Origin: Deltaproteobacteria bacterium
GTDB taxonomy: Bacteria; Desulfobacterota; Desulfobacteria; Desulfobacterales; JAUVKB01
Direction: 5' to 3'
DNA length: 23,327 nucleotides
NCBI GenBank assembly: GCA_030596405.1
Contig: JAUVKB010000009.1
Location: 1-23,327 of the forward strand
A model generated the notes under the pieces. It was not told the DNA's origin. It did no database searches and saw only the letters and a list, made by a program, of their open reading frames with translations. This document shows positions 14,198 to 23,239 of this stretch, in pieces. The stretch's first letter is position 1. Each line of letters starts with the position of its first letter. Both the position numbers and the translations under genes were made by a program.

Positions 14198-17100
14198 ATG
14201 CGGATCGACAATAATAAACATGTTGAGGCACGAAAATTGTTAAAACCTTTTTATAATATTAAAAAAATAGAGGCGCTTTTACCCGGCGCCATGCTCTCCG
14301 ACAGCAGCAAAGTACGCCGGAGGTTAAACAGGATCAGGCGTTTTAATCAAAAAAAAATTCAGGCGGAACTCTCTGAGATCCAAAAACTGCTGAAAGCTTC
14401 GATAGAGAAAAAAACATGGCGCAAGAATAATCTGCCCAAACCTTTATTTAACCGCGACCTGCCTGTTTTTTCAAAAAAAAATGAAATAATCGACGCTATA
14501 AGCAACAACCGGGTAATCATCATTTCAGGAGAAACAGGTTCCGGCAAAACCACACAGATTCCACAATTCTGTCTGGCAGCCTCGCGCGGCATAAACGGCT
14601 TTATAGGATGCACCCAGCCGAGAAGAATAGCCGCAATAACCGTGGCCGGCCGCATAGCTGAAGAGCTGGGAGAGCCTGCTGTCGGTGGCCTGGTGGGTTA
14701 CAAGATCAGATTTAAGGACAAAACAAATGATAATTCATTCATAAAAATAATGACGGACGGCATTCTTCTGGCAGAAACCCGGCATGATCCTTTTTTAAAT
14801 ATGTACGACACATTAATAGTCGATGAAGCCCATGAGAGAAGCCTGAATATCGACTTTTTGCTGGGCCTCTTAAAAACTTTAATAAAAAAAAGAAAAGACC
14901 TTAAACTGATCATAACCTCAGCGACCATAGATACCGAAAAATTTTCCAAAGCTTTTGATAATGCCCCTGTTATTGAAGTGTCCGGGCGGACGTATCCGGT
15001 GGAGCTCCGATATTTCTCAGGCAACCATGATGATCAGGATGACGATATTACGCATATTGAGATGGCCGCTATGGCGGTCGATGAACTGCAAAGGCAAAGC
15101 CCTTTTGGAGATATACTGGTTTTTATGCCGACCGAGCATGATATCCATGAAGCACGCCGCATAATAGAAGGCCAAAAATATAAGGGGGTCGTTGTTCTTC
15201 CGTTGTATGCGCGGCTCCCTGCGGCAGAACAGAAAAGGATTTTTGCGCGCGTGGCGGGCAGAAAAATAATTATTGCAACCAATATTGCTGAAACTTCAAT
15301 TACTATTCCCGGGGTTAAATATGTTATTGATACAGGTCTGGCCCGGATATCACATTATATGCCCGGTTCAAGAATAACATCTCTTCCGATCGTGCCTGTA
15401 TCGCAAAGCAGCGCTGATCAGAGAAAAGGCAGGTGCGGCCGGGTGGAAAACGGTATATGTATCCGTCTTTTTTCAGAACAGGATTTTAATTCACGCCCTC
15501 TTTATACCCCTCCCGAGATTCTCAGAGCAAATCTTGCTGAAGTAATATTAAGAATGATGGCTCTTAAATTGGGGGATATAGAGGATTTTCCTTTTATAGA
15601 CCGACCCATGGCAAAGAGCATAAAAGACGGGTTCGATCTGCTGACCGAACTTGGAGCCATATCTTCATTTCAAACCGGAAAAAAAGCAGCAAAAAACAGG
15701 CCGGGATCCAAAAAGCCTCCCATGGTCGATTCTTCTTCCAGGAGCTTCGGGTTGACAAAACATGGCCGGCTTATGGCAAATATGCCTGTTGATCCGCGCC
15801 TTGCAAAGATACTGATTGAAGCTGAAAGATTTGGATGTTTAAATGAGATGACTGTTATAGCTTCTGCCCTCAGCATCCAGGACCCCCGGGAACGTCCTCC
15901 TGACAGAGCTGATGATGCCGATAAAAAGCATAAGGAATTTATAGAACCCTTATCCGATTTTATTACTATTCTGAATATCTGGAAAATGTATCATGACACC
16001 TGTAAGAAGGTGAAAACCGGAAACAGGATGAAAAAATTCTGCCGGGAATATTTTCTTTCATATAGACGGATGCGCGAATGGATCGACATTCACTTTCAGT
16101 TGACGGATATTATAAAAGAATACAGGCAGGATGCAAAACAGGAGTTTAAGCCTTCACAGACTGTTTCCCGGTCGGTAGATGATGACAGGCATCCCCTTTA
16201 TGATGAAATCCATAAAGCGATTTTAAGCGGGTTTCTTTCCAGCATTGCTTTAAAAAAGGAAAAAAATATTTATCAGGCGGCAAAGGGAAGGGAGGTTATG
16301 ATTTTTCCGGGTTCCGGCCTTTTTAACAGAGCAGGCAAATGGATTCTGTTTTCAGAACTCATTGAAACCTCCAGGCTTTATGCAAGAAAAGCAGCCAACA
16401 TAGATAATGCCTGGCTGGAAGACGCGGGAAGAGAGCAGTGTAAATATACTTACAATCAGCCTCACTGGGAACGAAATAGAGGCGAAGTCGTCGCTTTTGA
16501 GCAGGTAAGCCTGTATGGTCTTATAATCGTTTCGCAAAGGCCGGTATCTTACGGTAGAATTGATCCTGAGGAGGCTGCTCAAATTTTTATCAAAAGTGCC
16601 CTTGTGCAGGGAGATGTAAAGAAAATATTGCCATTCATGCAGCACAACCTGGAGCTTATTGAAAAGGTGGCTGATATGGAAAACAAATTCCGAAGACGGG
16701 ATATCCTTGCAAGCGAGGAGGATATGTTCATGTTTTACATAAACAGGCTGGAAGGAATTTATAATATCAGGTCCCTTGAGAAGTTCATTAAAAAAAAGGG
16801 GGATGACGGTTTTTTGCGAATGGAGATGAATGCTCTTATAATGTATGAACCGGATGCTGAGGAACTGGCGCTTTACCCTGACAATATCCCTTTGGGAAAC
16901 AGGGAGTTTCAATGCACCTATAATTTTAAGATAGGCCGGCCAGATGATGGCGTAACAATCAGGGTGCCCTCAACTCTGACTTCAACCATACCTTCTGAAA
17001 GCATCGACTGGCTTGTTCCCGGTTTTTTTAAAGAAAAAATTTCAGCGCTTATCAAAGGCCTTCCCAAAAAATATAGAAAAAACCTGGTTCCGGTTGCACA

Positions 17101-18295
17101 AACTGTAGATATTGTTGCCGATGAGATGCCGCAAGGCAAAGGGACTCTCTTCTCTTCTCTGAGTTCATTTATTTATAAGCGCTTTAAGATAGATATACCT
17201 GCTTCTGCATGGGCTGACACTTTGCTGCCGGATCACCTTAAAGCCGTCATTGCAATAACAGATGAAAACGGAAAGGAGATTAGATCGGGCAGAGATAAAG
17301 CGCTTTTATATGAAAAGGTTCAGCAGACAGGCAATATAAAGGAATCAAAAGAACTCTTGTCCGTAAAAGAAATATGGGAAAAAAGAGGCATCACAAAATG
17401 GGATTTTCCTGATCTTCCTCAATCTATCCCGATTGATAATATAAACGGAGAAAAATGGATTGTATATCCGGGACTCGAAATCGACGAAACAGGCAACAAA
17501 ACAAACAAAAACAACAACAAAAAGATTGACCTTCGTATTTTTATGGATGCTGAAGCTGCACTTCAATCTCATAAAAAAGGGGTTGGAGCTTTATTTTCCC
17601 AATTTTTTTCCAGTGATCTGAAGTTTTTAAAAAAAAGGATAGGGATTCCTGAAAAACTGCAGCAAGCCTCAAAACATTTTGGGGGCGCCGGGCAGATTAA
17701 GGATAGACTCTATCAAAGTCTAACAGCCGCGCTTTTTGAAAAAAATGTCCGTTCAAAAAAAGAATTCCATTCTTGTGCGGAATTGATCGGCCCGCTTATC
17801 TTGAAAAAAGGGGATGAACTGCTGAAAAAAAGTTTACCTCTGATTTCTGTTTATCATGAAACTTTATTGAGCCTGGCAGGATTGAAAAAGAGACAAGCAT
17901 TTAACGAAAAGTATCTGCTGTTTTTAAAAGGATTAACACAAGAGGTGGAAAGGCTCGTGCCGGAAAGATTCATGGAGCTATACGACACTGCCCGCCTTGC
18001 CCATATTATAAGATATTTAAAAGCTGTCTCCATTCGCGGGGAACGAGCCCTGGTCAACCTGGAAAAAGATCAGGCCAAAGCCGGCCTGATAAATGAATAT
18101 ACAGAGCGTCTGAACAGATTCCTGCAAGAGTTGTCTCCGGGTACAACAAAAGAAAAACGGACTAAAATCGAAGAATTTTTCTGGCTGATAGAAGAATACA
18201 AGGTGTCTGTCTTTGCCCAGGAGCTTAAAACCGCCGTGCCTGTTTCCAAAAAAAGACTAGATAGCATGCTCCGGGAGATAGAACGGATGATATAG
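14198..18295 (+). CDS. hrpA: HrpA-type DEAH-box ATP-dependent RNA helicase
   Basis: A 1365-residue cytoplasmic RNA helicase. In order: an N-terminal basic region; the ATPase core with Walker A GETGSGKTTQ (from residue 111), the TQPRR motif, the DEAH box at 209-212 and SAT at 241-243; the second RecA domain with FMPTEHDI, TNIAETSITIPG and QRKGRCGR; then the winged-helix/HA2 and OB parts; and a long C-terminal extension (roughly 780-1360) of the DUF3418 type that marks bacterial HrpA. E. coli HrpA is about 1300 residues, so this is full length. All core helicase motifs look intact. The ATG at 14198 has no strong Shine-Dalgarno site. HrpA has been linked to rescue of stalled ribosomes in E. coli. 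It is divergent from feoAB and convergent with the next gene. Confidence 0.95.
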   Translation: MRIDNNKHVEARKLLKPFYNIKKIEALLPGAMLSDSSKVRRRLNRIRRFNQKKIQAELSEIQKLLKASIEKKTWRKNNLPKPLFNRDLPVFSKKNEIIDAISNNRVIIISGETGSGKTTQIPQFCLAASRGINGFIGCTQPRRIAAITVAGRIAEELGEPAVGGLVGYKIRFKDKTNDNSFIKIMTDGILLAETRHDPFLNMYDTLIVDEAHERSLNIDFLLGLLKTLIKKRKDLKLIITSATIDTEKFSKAFDNAPVIEVSGRTYPVELRYFSGNHDDQDDDITHIEMAAMAVDELQRQSPFGDILVFMPTEHDIHEARRIIEGQKYKGVVVLPLYARLPAAEQKRIFARVAGRKIIIATNIAETSITIPGVKYVIDTGLARISHYMPGSRITSLPIVPVSQSSADQRKGRCGRVENGICIRLFSEQDFNSRPLYTPPEILRANLAEVILRMMALKLGDIEDFPFIDRPMAKSIKDGFDLLTELGAISSFQTGKKAAKNRPGSKKPPMVDSSSRSFGLTKHGRLMANMPVDPRLAKILIEAERFGCLNEMTVIASALSIQDPRERPPDRADDADKKHKEFIEPLSDFITILNIWKMYHDTCKKVKTGNRMKKFCREYFLSYRRMREWIDIHFQLTDIIKEYRQDAKQEFKPSQTVSRSVDDDRHPLYDEIHKAILSGFLSSIALKKEKNIYQAAKGREVMIFPGSGLFNRAGKWILFSELIETSRLYARKAANIDNAWLEDAGREQCKYTYNQPHWERNRGEVVAFEQVSLYGLIIVSQRPVSYGRIDPEEAAQIFIKSALVQGDVKKILPFMQHNLELIEKVADMENKFRRRDILASEEDMFMFYINRLEGIYNIRSLEKFIKKKGDDGFLRMEMNALIMYEPDAEELALYPDNIPLGNREFQCTYNFKIGRPDDGVTIRVPSTLTSTIPSESIDWLVPGFFKEKISALIKGLPKKYRKNLVPVAQTVDIVADEMPQGKGTLFSSLSSFIYKRFKIDIPASAWADTLLPDHLKAVIAITDENGKEIRSGRDKALLYEKVQQTGNIKESKELLSVKEIWEKRGITKWDFPDLPQSIPIDNINGEKWIVYPGLEIDETGNKTNKNNNKKIDLRIFMDAEAALQSHKKGVGALFSQFFSSDLKFLKKRIGIPEKLQQASKHFGGAGQIKDRLYQSLTAALFEKNVRSKKEFHSCAELIGPLILKKGDELLKKSLPLISVYHETLLSLAGLKKRQAFNEKYLLFLKGLTQEVERLVPERFMELYDTARLAHIIRYLKAVSIRGERALVNLEKDQAKAGLINEYTERLNRFLQELSPGTTKEKRTKIEEFFWLIEEYKVSVFAQELKTAVPVSKKRLDSMLREIERMI

Positions 18296-18304
18296 ACTTT
18301 AAGA

Positions 18305-18361
18305 TAAAGATTTTGGGTGCGTTATGTAAAGTTAATTCATCCCCGTTCCTGAAAATCTTTA
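18305..18361. other. Inverted repeat between convergent genes
   Basis: TAAAGATTTT (18305-18314) and AAAATCTTTA (18352-18361) are perfect 10-bp inverted copies flanking 37 bp, placed exactly between the convergent ends of hrpA and the minus-strand hydrolase. It could act as a weak bidirectional terminator, although the stem is AT-rich and the loop long. Confidence 0.35.
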
Positions 18362-18949
18362 TTAGAAGAACAATCCGCAAAAAAATTCTCTAATCCTCTT
18401 TGCCATTATCTCTTCAAATCCTTCAAAGAAATGATCAGTCTCTAAAACAAGCGTTTCCTTTTCTCCCTTGGCCGAATCGAAAAGGGCGTCAAAACCTCCC
18501 TCAATAAAAGAATCTTCAGCGCCGCTTATCATTAGTTTTTTACAGTCCGATTTTAAATCCGACTCAAGGCCGTCTATACTTTTTAGAACGGAGATCAGAA
18601 CAAGGCCTGTTAATTCAACAGGTGTTTGTGAAGCTGCCTGTGAGGCTATAACAGCCCCATAAGAATATCCAAGCAGCCCAACAGAATCAAGATCCCTGCT
18701 AAATGATGAAATCACAAAAAGGATATCATTTATTTCTTCTCTGCCTCCTGTATATTCGCTATAATCAACACACAGGCTTGAGATATTATTTGCAGCCAAT
18801 TCATTTGCAATAGACACTAATCTTGGGTCATGTCTGTTTCCTCCAAAGGATGGGTGAGGAGGGCATAAAACAACACCCTTATCTGAGTTGCCATATAAAG
18901 TGGCATGAATAACATGATTTTCTCTAATAAAATCAACCTCTTTTCTCAT
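18362..18949 (-). CDS. Small alpha/beta hydrolase (dienelactone hydrolase-like)
   Basis: A 195-residue cytoplasmic alpha/beta hydrolase without a cap domain or signal peptide. CPPHPSFGGNRHD (29-41) forms the oxyanion region, GYSYGA places the nucleophile at Ser96, and Asp146 (SGAEDSF) with His173 (TDHFF) complete the triad. The CPPHP start and short length resemble the family of small hydrolases related to dienelactone hydrolase and Tex30/KANL3-like proteins; the substrate is unknown. AAGGAG lies upstream but about 13 nt from the ATG, a little far. It follows the 77-residue Cys-rich gene by 17 bp and is probably translated from the same message. Confidence 0.8.
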   Translation of the reverse strand: MRKEVDFIRENHVIHATLYGNSDKGVVLCPPHPSFGGNRHDPRLVSIANELAANNISSLCVDYSEYTGGREEINDILFVISSFSRDLDSVGLLGYSYGAVIASQAASQTPVELTGLVLISVLKSIDGLESDLKSDCKKLMISGAEDSFIEGGFDALFDSAKGEKETLVLETDHFFEGFEEIMAKRIREFFCGLFF

Positions 18950-18966
18950 ACCATCTCATCTCCTTT

Positions 18967-19200
18967 TTAAATATCAATATTCCAGGTATGCGATCTGCCG
19001 CAACAGTCTTCACCAAGGCAACATGTTTCAATATTCCCATCAGGATATTTCTCTCTGAGTTTATCAGCAATTCTGGAAAGATCATCATGCTCAATATCCC
19101 AATGATCTTCAATCGATTTCCCGTCAAGATATACAATTACATCACATTTCTCCACGCCCTTCTTCCCAAGATCAACCTCAATCAGTATTTTTCTTTCCAT
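18967..19200 (-). CDS. Small Cys-rich hypothetical protein
   Basis: A 77-residue protein with a well placed AAGGAG before the ATG at 19200. It starts as an acidic/basic alpha-beta domain (MERKILIEVDLG, then VIVYLDGKSIEDHWDIEHDD) and ends in a compact cysteine/histidine cluster, CCLGEDCCGRSHTW (C60, C61, C66, C67, H71). The pattern could bind a metal or an Fe-S cluster, or form disulfides; there is no signal peptide, so metal binding is more likely. I do not recognise the family. It leads a two-gene unit with the small alpha/beta hydrolase. Confidence 0.65.
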   Translation of the reverse strand: MERKILIEVDLGKKGVEKCDVIVYLDGKSIEDHWDIEHDDLSRIADKLREKYPDGNIETCCLGEDCCGRSHTWNIDI

Positions 19201-19212
19201 TATTTTCTCCTT

Positions 19213-19527
19213 ATGTTGCAAAAATCCGCGGACATGGTAGGAAGGCCGAAGGATGTGGATGAATCGGACGGAAGATTTCTGGCCATAAATGACGGCTACC
19301 TTGATACAGCCATATACACCAGAGGAAGAGAGGCTTTGATTGCAGGCGAGATCAAAGGGAAAAGAACCCTTCCGCTTGATGAAATAGAGTATCATTATCC
19401 TCTTATTACGATCAGGGAAATTCATCTTTTCAGACCAAAAAAAGAGCAAAGATCTTATACATTTCCTTATCCCCACTGGTGGTATTATCCCCCATGGTAT
19501 TATTACCCGTATTGGTATCCATGGTAA
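19213..19527 (+). pseudogene. 5'-truncated Slp-family outer membrane lipoprotein
   Basis: The last about 104 residues of an Slp-like protein: SADMVGRPKDVDESDGRFLA, YLDTAIYTRGREALIAGEIKG, PLDEIEYHYPLITIREIHLF and a strongly aromatic tail (WWYYPPWYYYPYWYPW). Slp proteins are outer membrane lipoproteins of about 180-200 residues, starting with a lipobox signal peptide. Here that N-terminal half is missing: upstream of about 19213 lies the start region of the minus-strand Cys-rich gene, and the same frame continued upstream reads as antisense of that gene. It is probably a remnant after a recombination or deletion; translation from ATG 19213 could not yield an exported lipoprotein. Confidence 0.6.
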
Positions 19528-19544
19528 CCCCACAGGAGGATTTT

Positions 19545-20465
19545 TCAATTACTTACTTTAAACCTGTTTTTGGACAAAAGTGATTTAATATATTTTCTTA
19601 AATAGTCAATTTTTAATATAGATTTTGGATTCGCTAAAATTGCTTTGATATAAAATATGTTCGCATGATATTTGTCACCACAAACATATAAAGATCGAAA
19701 CATTGATAAACATCTATCAGAATAATATTTAGTTTTATACTTCATTAAACCAAATGGTATAATTGTTGGGTTAAATACAGCATCAACCACATTTAAACCA
19801 TAATTAATTATGTTTTTACTATTATGTCGAAAACTATCAGGATGATGATATTTAATTACAACTTCTTCTTTTATTGAATATGCTTTAGCATAGAGAAATA
19901 AATGTGCGTATACAGATAAATCTTCAGCATTTTTAATTTGCTCCGGATAGTTAATAATAAAAAATAACTTTCTTTTTGCAAGAAATCGGCCATGCGACAA
20001 TGATATTTTTTTATTGATAAATGAAATGAAATTTTTTTCTTTGCTAGTAGAAAATTTCTGAGATTTCTTGCTTTTATAGCGTCCAGATTTAGTGTCAATA
20101 CTCACTGAACGACCAACTATTAACTCAAGTGATGTATCCATTTCTAAAGGTTTAAGTAAATTTTCAATTGCTCCTGGCAATAGTTCATCATCAGCATCAA
20201 GTAACAGAACAAAATCTGACGTTGCGTGTTTCAGGCCATAGTTGCGTGCTACAGCTGGACCAGAATTTTCTTGTTGTAAATAATGAATGCGATTGTCTTT
20301 TTGCATAAATTTAGTAATTACATTTTCGGTATTATCAGTTGAACCATCATCAACAATAATAACTTCATTGGTATTTTTTTGACATAGTGCTGATTCAATC
20401 GCTCGATGTAATACATGAGCATAATTATATGATGGAATAATTATACTAACAGTTATAGAACTCAT
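19545..20465 (-). CDS. Family 2 glycosyltransferase
   Basis: A 306-residue GT-A fold glycosyltransferase, probably adding a sugar to LPS core or O-antigen at the cytoplasmic face. Motifs: VSIIIPSYNYAHVL at the N-terminus, VDDGSTDN with Asp39/Asp40 for nucleotide-sugar binding, ENSGPAVARNYGL, and the DADD metal site at 90-93. The second half is less conserved, as usual. The ATG at 20465 is preceded by AAAGGG; an in-frame TTG at 20501 is possible but would add 12 unconserved residues. The gene is clearly more AT-rich than all its neighbours (runs of ATA, AAA and TTT codons), which points to recent acquisition. It is the last gene of the waaG-waaP unit. Confidence 0.85.
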   Translation of the reverse strand: MSSITVSIIIPSYNYAHVLHRAIESALCQKNTNEVIIVDDGSTDNTENVITKFMQKDNRIHYLQQENSGPAVARNYGLKHATSDFVLLLDADDELLPGAIENLLKPLEMDTSLELIVGRSVSIDTKSGRYKSKKSQKFSTSKEKNFISFINKKISLSHGRFLAKRKLFFIINYPEQIKNAEDLSVYAHLFLYAKAYSIKEEVVIKYHHPDSFRHNSKNIINYGLNVVDAVFNPTIIPFGLMKYKTKYYSDRCLSMFRSLYVCGDKYHANIFYIKAILANPKSILKIDYLRKYIKSLLSKNRFKVSN

Positions 20466-20514
20466 ATTACGCCCTTTGTATTTATCTCCCATCAGAGGCA
20501 ACGCATGTAAGATT

Positions 20515-20533
20515 AGAGGAGATAATTTCCTCT
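20515..20533 (-). other. Small hairpin between waaP and the glycosyltransferase gene
   Basis: AGAGGA (20515-20520) and TCCTCT (20528-20533) are inverted arms with a 7-nt loop in the 93-bp gap after waaP. No T run follows on the minus strand. It may mark the boundary between the core LPS genes and the AT-rich insertion. Confidence 0.3.
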
Positions 20534-20558
20534 ATTATGACCATCCGCTTTTTAAAAA

Positions 20559-21374
20559 TTACAAAATAAGCGCCGGATTTTTTTTATGAAGTTTTTTGTA
20601 AAACGCAATGCCGCGTTTTTTTACCCTCTGCCAGAACAATTTATTTTCATAAAGAGACGCCCGCAGTGGTTTGTTTTGGTAAACCCTTATAAATCGTAAC
20701 AAATCACGCCGCGTCAAACCTATGTCCATGCTGGAAAAATATAAGGCGGCGATATCTTTTACACGCCAGCGCTCTGGAGTGCAACGACGTATCTGCATCC
20801 GGTGCAAGTCGATTAAATAAAGTTTTATGCGCTGATCGAGCCGTTTTTGCCCTGGTAAAATATGGAGTAAAAAATGGCAGATATATAAATCACGGTGGTT
20901 CATCCCATGTTCATGAAGTGTTCTAGCTGTTTTTGCGACTTTTGTTATTAATGCACGTTTTAAAGCGGAATCAGGAGGAGATATCGGCCAGTCACGACAA
21001 AAATCTTCAAGACTTATAGTGTCCGCCAGTTCCTCGGTTATAACAAAAGATTTCAGCCGTGCAGGATTCCAGCCTGTTTTCCCGTATCCAACAAGGCGCA
21101 TGGTCAAGATGCCCAGCTTTTCAGCCTGCTGAATGGCACGCCACTCATTTTGTGCGCCGAAAACCGGCAGACGAAATCCCAGCAGATTTTTTATTATTTC
21201 TTTCCAGCCGACCCCCTGGTGAAGTTTGACAAAATAATGTTTGTCGACAAATGTAAAACGGAGAGTTTTACGCCCCTTTTGTTCGCTGTATACCTTTCCC
21301 TCTAAAGCAAATAGATACTTTAAAAAATCCTGTTTTTGCCAATGGCGTGACCAACTGTCCGGTAATACAATCAT
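20559..21374 (-). CDS. waaP: LPS core heptose(I) kinase
   Basis: A 271-residue cytoplasmic kinase that phosphorylates heptose I of the lipopolysaccharide inner core (also called RfaP). The match to the enterobacterial enzyme is strong throughout: LEGKVYSEQKGRKTLRF, YFVKLHQG, WKEIIKNLLGFRLPVFGA, ISLEDFCRDWPISPPD, and the catalytic loop NHRDLYICHFLL with Asp162, then IDLHR with Asp189. The length equals the family norm (about 265). All kinase residues seem intact. Its ATG overlaps the waaG stop as ATGA (21371-21374), which implies translational coupling. Core phosphates stabilise the outer membrane through divalent cations. Confidence 0.95.
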   Translation of the reverse strand: MIVLPDSWSRHWQKQDFLKYLFALEGKVYSEQKGRKTLRFTFVDKHYFVKLHQGVGWKEIIKNLLGFRLPVFGAQNEWRAIQQAEKLGILTMRLVGYGKTGWNPARLKSFVITEELADTISLEDFCRDWPISPPDSALKRALITKVAKTARTLHEHGMNHRDLYICHFLLHILPGQKRLDQRIKLYLIDLHRMQIRRCTPERWRVKDIAALYFSSMDIGLTRRDLLRFIRVYQNKPLRASLYENKLFWQRVKKRGIAFYKKLHKKNPALIL

Positions 21375-22498
21375 TTTGCCGCCTGTTCAATGATATCCGC
21401 AGCCTTTTCAGCACGGCTGAAAACGTCATTACATGCAATATAATCTTTGCCGTTTTGTCGCCAAAACTCTTTTTTGCCGGAGGTTAACATGGAATATAAA
21501 AGCCTGTTGAGTGTTTCTTGCTGAAATGGTGAGGACATTATTTCTCCTGCATCGGCACGTTTTATATGACTGCTGTAACCACAAACATCGGTTACTAAAA
21601 CCGGCAAACCCGAAGCCATGGCCTCGATTAAAACATTGCCTGTATTTTCCCTGTAGGCTGGATGTATCAAAAGATCGGCGGCAACTAAGAAGCTGGGCAC
21701 ATCATCACGGCCACCGACAAAACGCACCTGTTTTGCAATGTTTAATTTTTTGGCCAGCCGCAGGAAAGGCCTTGAGTTGTCTTCTCCCACAATTAATAAA
21801 ATCGTCTTTTCACGAAGCCTTGATGGTAAAAAATTTATCCCAAGGATGGCACGGTCAACCCCTTTGGTTCTGAAACCCGATCCGACCATTAAAACAACGT
21901 TTTGATCTAATCCAATGCCTAATTCATTTCGTAATTCCATGCGGACCTCATCAGCGTTGGGGGGTGACAGGCAATCTTTGGAAATTCCCGGCGGCAAAAG
22001 GTGAAACCGTTTTTCGGCGGTTCCATAGTAATTAATAAAATATGACTTTTCCTTTTCAGAGATTAACAAGACCTTTGTCTTTGACAGCTTGTCAAAAACA
22101 GCCCGTTCCAGACGCAGGTAACTTTGACAACGTCCGGTCATACGATACCAAAAACTTTTTGAAAATGCTTTTGCTGCATAACATGTATCTGATGCAAAAT
22201 AAATATCCAAACCGGGCATTTTATTGAACCCGACTACAACGTCATACTCTCTTGCAGACAAAGTTTTGTCGAGCATTTTAAAAAACGATTCACAACGCCG
22301 GTGATTTGTAAAACCTCGAACCGGAAGTATTTCAACATTCAAACCATCCGGGATACCGCCTTCACAAGAACCGGCATACACGTCGACGGTATTATTGCGC
22401 GCCATACATATCTCGGCGATTCGTAGAAAGCCACGCTGCAGTCCACCAAACGGCATATAATCAAACAGACAAAATGCAAATTTAAATTTTCTATCCAT
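21371..22498 (-). CDS. waaG: LPS core alpha-1,3-glucosyltransferase
   Basis: A 375-residue GT4/GT-B glycosyltransferase that adds the first outer-core hexose to heptose II of LPS. The similarity to E. coli WaaG is high: FAFCLFDYMPFGGLQRGFLR near the N-terminus, VVGFNKMPGLDIYFASDTCY, the LLPPGI segment, FRTKGVDRAI, VRFVGGRDDV, and the donor site HPAYRENTGNVLIEAMASGL. The start is ATG 22498 (MDRKFKFAFCLF); the frame extends 16 codons further to 22546, but this would overlap the divergent rsmG start region and is not conserved. No strong Shine-Dalgarno is seen. It is the first gene of waaG-waaP-GT2. Confidence 0.93.
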   Translation of the reverse strand: MDRKFKFAFCLFDYMPFGGLQRGFLRIAEICMARNNTVDVYAGSCEGGIPDGLNVEILPVRGFTNHRRCESFFKMLDKTLSAREYDVVVGFNKMPGLDIYFASDTCYAAKAFSKSFWYRMTGRCQSYLRLERAVFDKLSKTKVLLISEKEKSYFINYYGTAEKRFHLLPPGISKDCLSPPNADEVRMELRNELGIGLDQNVVLMVGSGFRTKGVDRAILGINFLPSRLREKTILLIVGEDNSRPFLRLAKKLNIAKQVRFVGGRDDVPSFLVAADLLIHPAYRENTGNVLIEAMASGLPVLVTDVCGYSSHIKRADAGEIMSSPFQQETLNRLLYSMLTSGKKEFWRQNGKDYIACNDVFSRAEKAADIIEQAAK

Positions 22499-22549
22499 TA
22501 TGATTTTTAGTTGACAATGTCTATAAATTCTGCAAAGCCGATTCATACT

Positions 22550-23239
22550 ATGGAACTCGGCTCAACAGAATGGAAAAATATTATAAGAGAAGGTGCAAAA
22601 GCCTTTAATATTTATATTGATCAAAAAAAGATCGATCAATTTGCTAAACATGCTGTTGAACTTATAAAGTGGAACAAAAAGATAAATCTTACAGCCATTA
22701 CCGACCCCGATGAGATTGCGGTTAAGCATTTTGTCGACTCGATAGCCTCTTTATCTTTAATACCCCATGAAGCATCTTTGATAGACATCGGTTCAGGAGG
22801 CGGTTTCCCGGGAATACCGATTAAGATCCTAATCCCTTCTTTATCTGTAACACTGATAGACGGTTCACGTAAAAAGGTCAATTTTTTAAAACATGTAATC
22901 AGAAGTCTTGATCTTAAAAATATTAAAGCCTGTCATGTCAGAGCAAAAGATCTTGCAAAAAAGAGCGCCTTTGCAAATTCTTTTGATGTTGTTATTTGCC
23001 GCGCTCTTGCCGCATTGGATCATTTTGTTTCGATGGCATTGCCCTTGCTGGCAAAAAATGGGATTATCATCGCTATGAAAGGGGGAATAGCTGAAACAGA
23101 AGTTGAGTCTTTGCGCTTGCTGTCGTCTGTCAAAGAGTATGATTTTTCTGTTGATTTGAAAAAATATACCTTGCCACGTTTTGGAGCTGAAAGATCCATA
23201 CTATGCGTAAAACGTAAACGAAGCTGCAGGAAATTTTGA
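22550..23239 (+). CDS. rsmG: 16S rRNA (guanine527-N7)-methyltransferase
   Basis: A 229-residue SAM-dependent methyltransferase (GidB) that forms m7G527 in 16S rRNA. Family features: the N-terminal helical part ending in WNKKINLTAITDPDEIAVKH, the SAM loop LIDIGSGGGFPGIPIKI, VTLIDGSRKKVNFLKHV, CHVRAKDLA, and FDVVICRALAALDHFV. I take the start at ATG 22550 (MELGSTEWKN) because the family begins near here. ATG 22517 would give 240 residues and leave only 18 bp to the divergent waaG; neither has a clear ribosome-binding site. The 3' flank to the window end (23240-23327) shows no gene. Confidence 0.93.
   Translation: MELGSTEWKNIIREGAKAFNIYIDQKKIDQFAKHAVELIKWNKKINLTAITDPDEIAVKHFVDSIASLSLIPHEASLIDIGSGGGFPGIPIKILIPSLSVTLIDGSRKKVNFLKHVIRSLDLKNIKACHVRAKDLAKKSAFANSFDVVICRALAALDHFVSMALPLLAKNGIIIAMKGGIAETEVESLRLLSSVKEYDFSVDLKKYTLPRFGAERSILCVKRKRSCRKF

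Noticed and set aside
16352..16912. A 186-codon open frame antisense to hrpA
   Set aside because: It lies wholly within the conserved hrpA coding region, has no recognisable motif and looks like a shadow of the sense codons.
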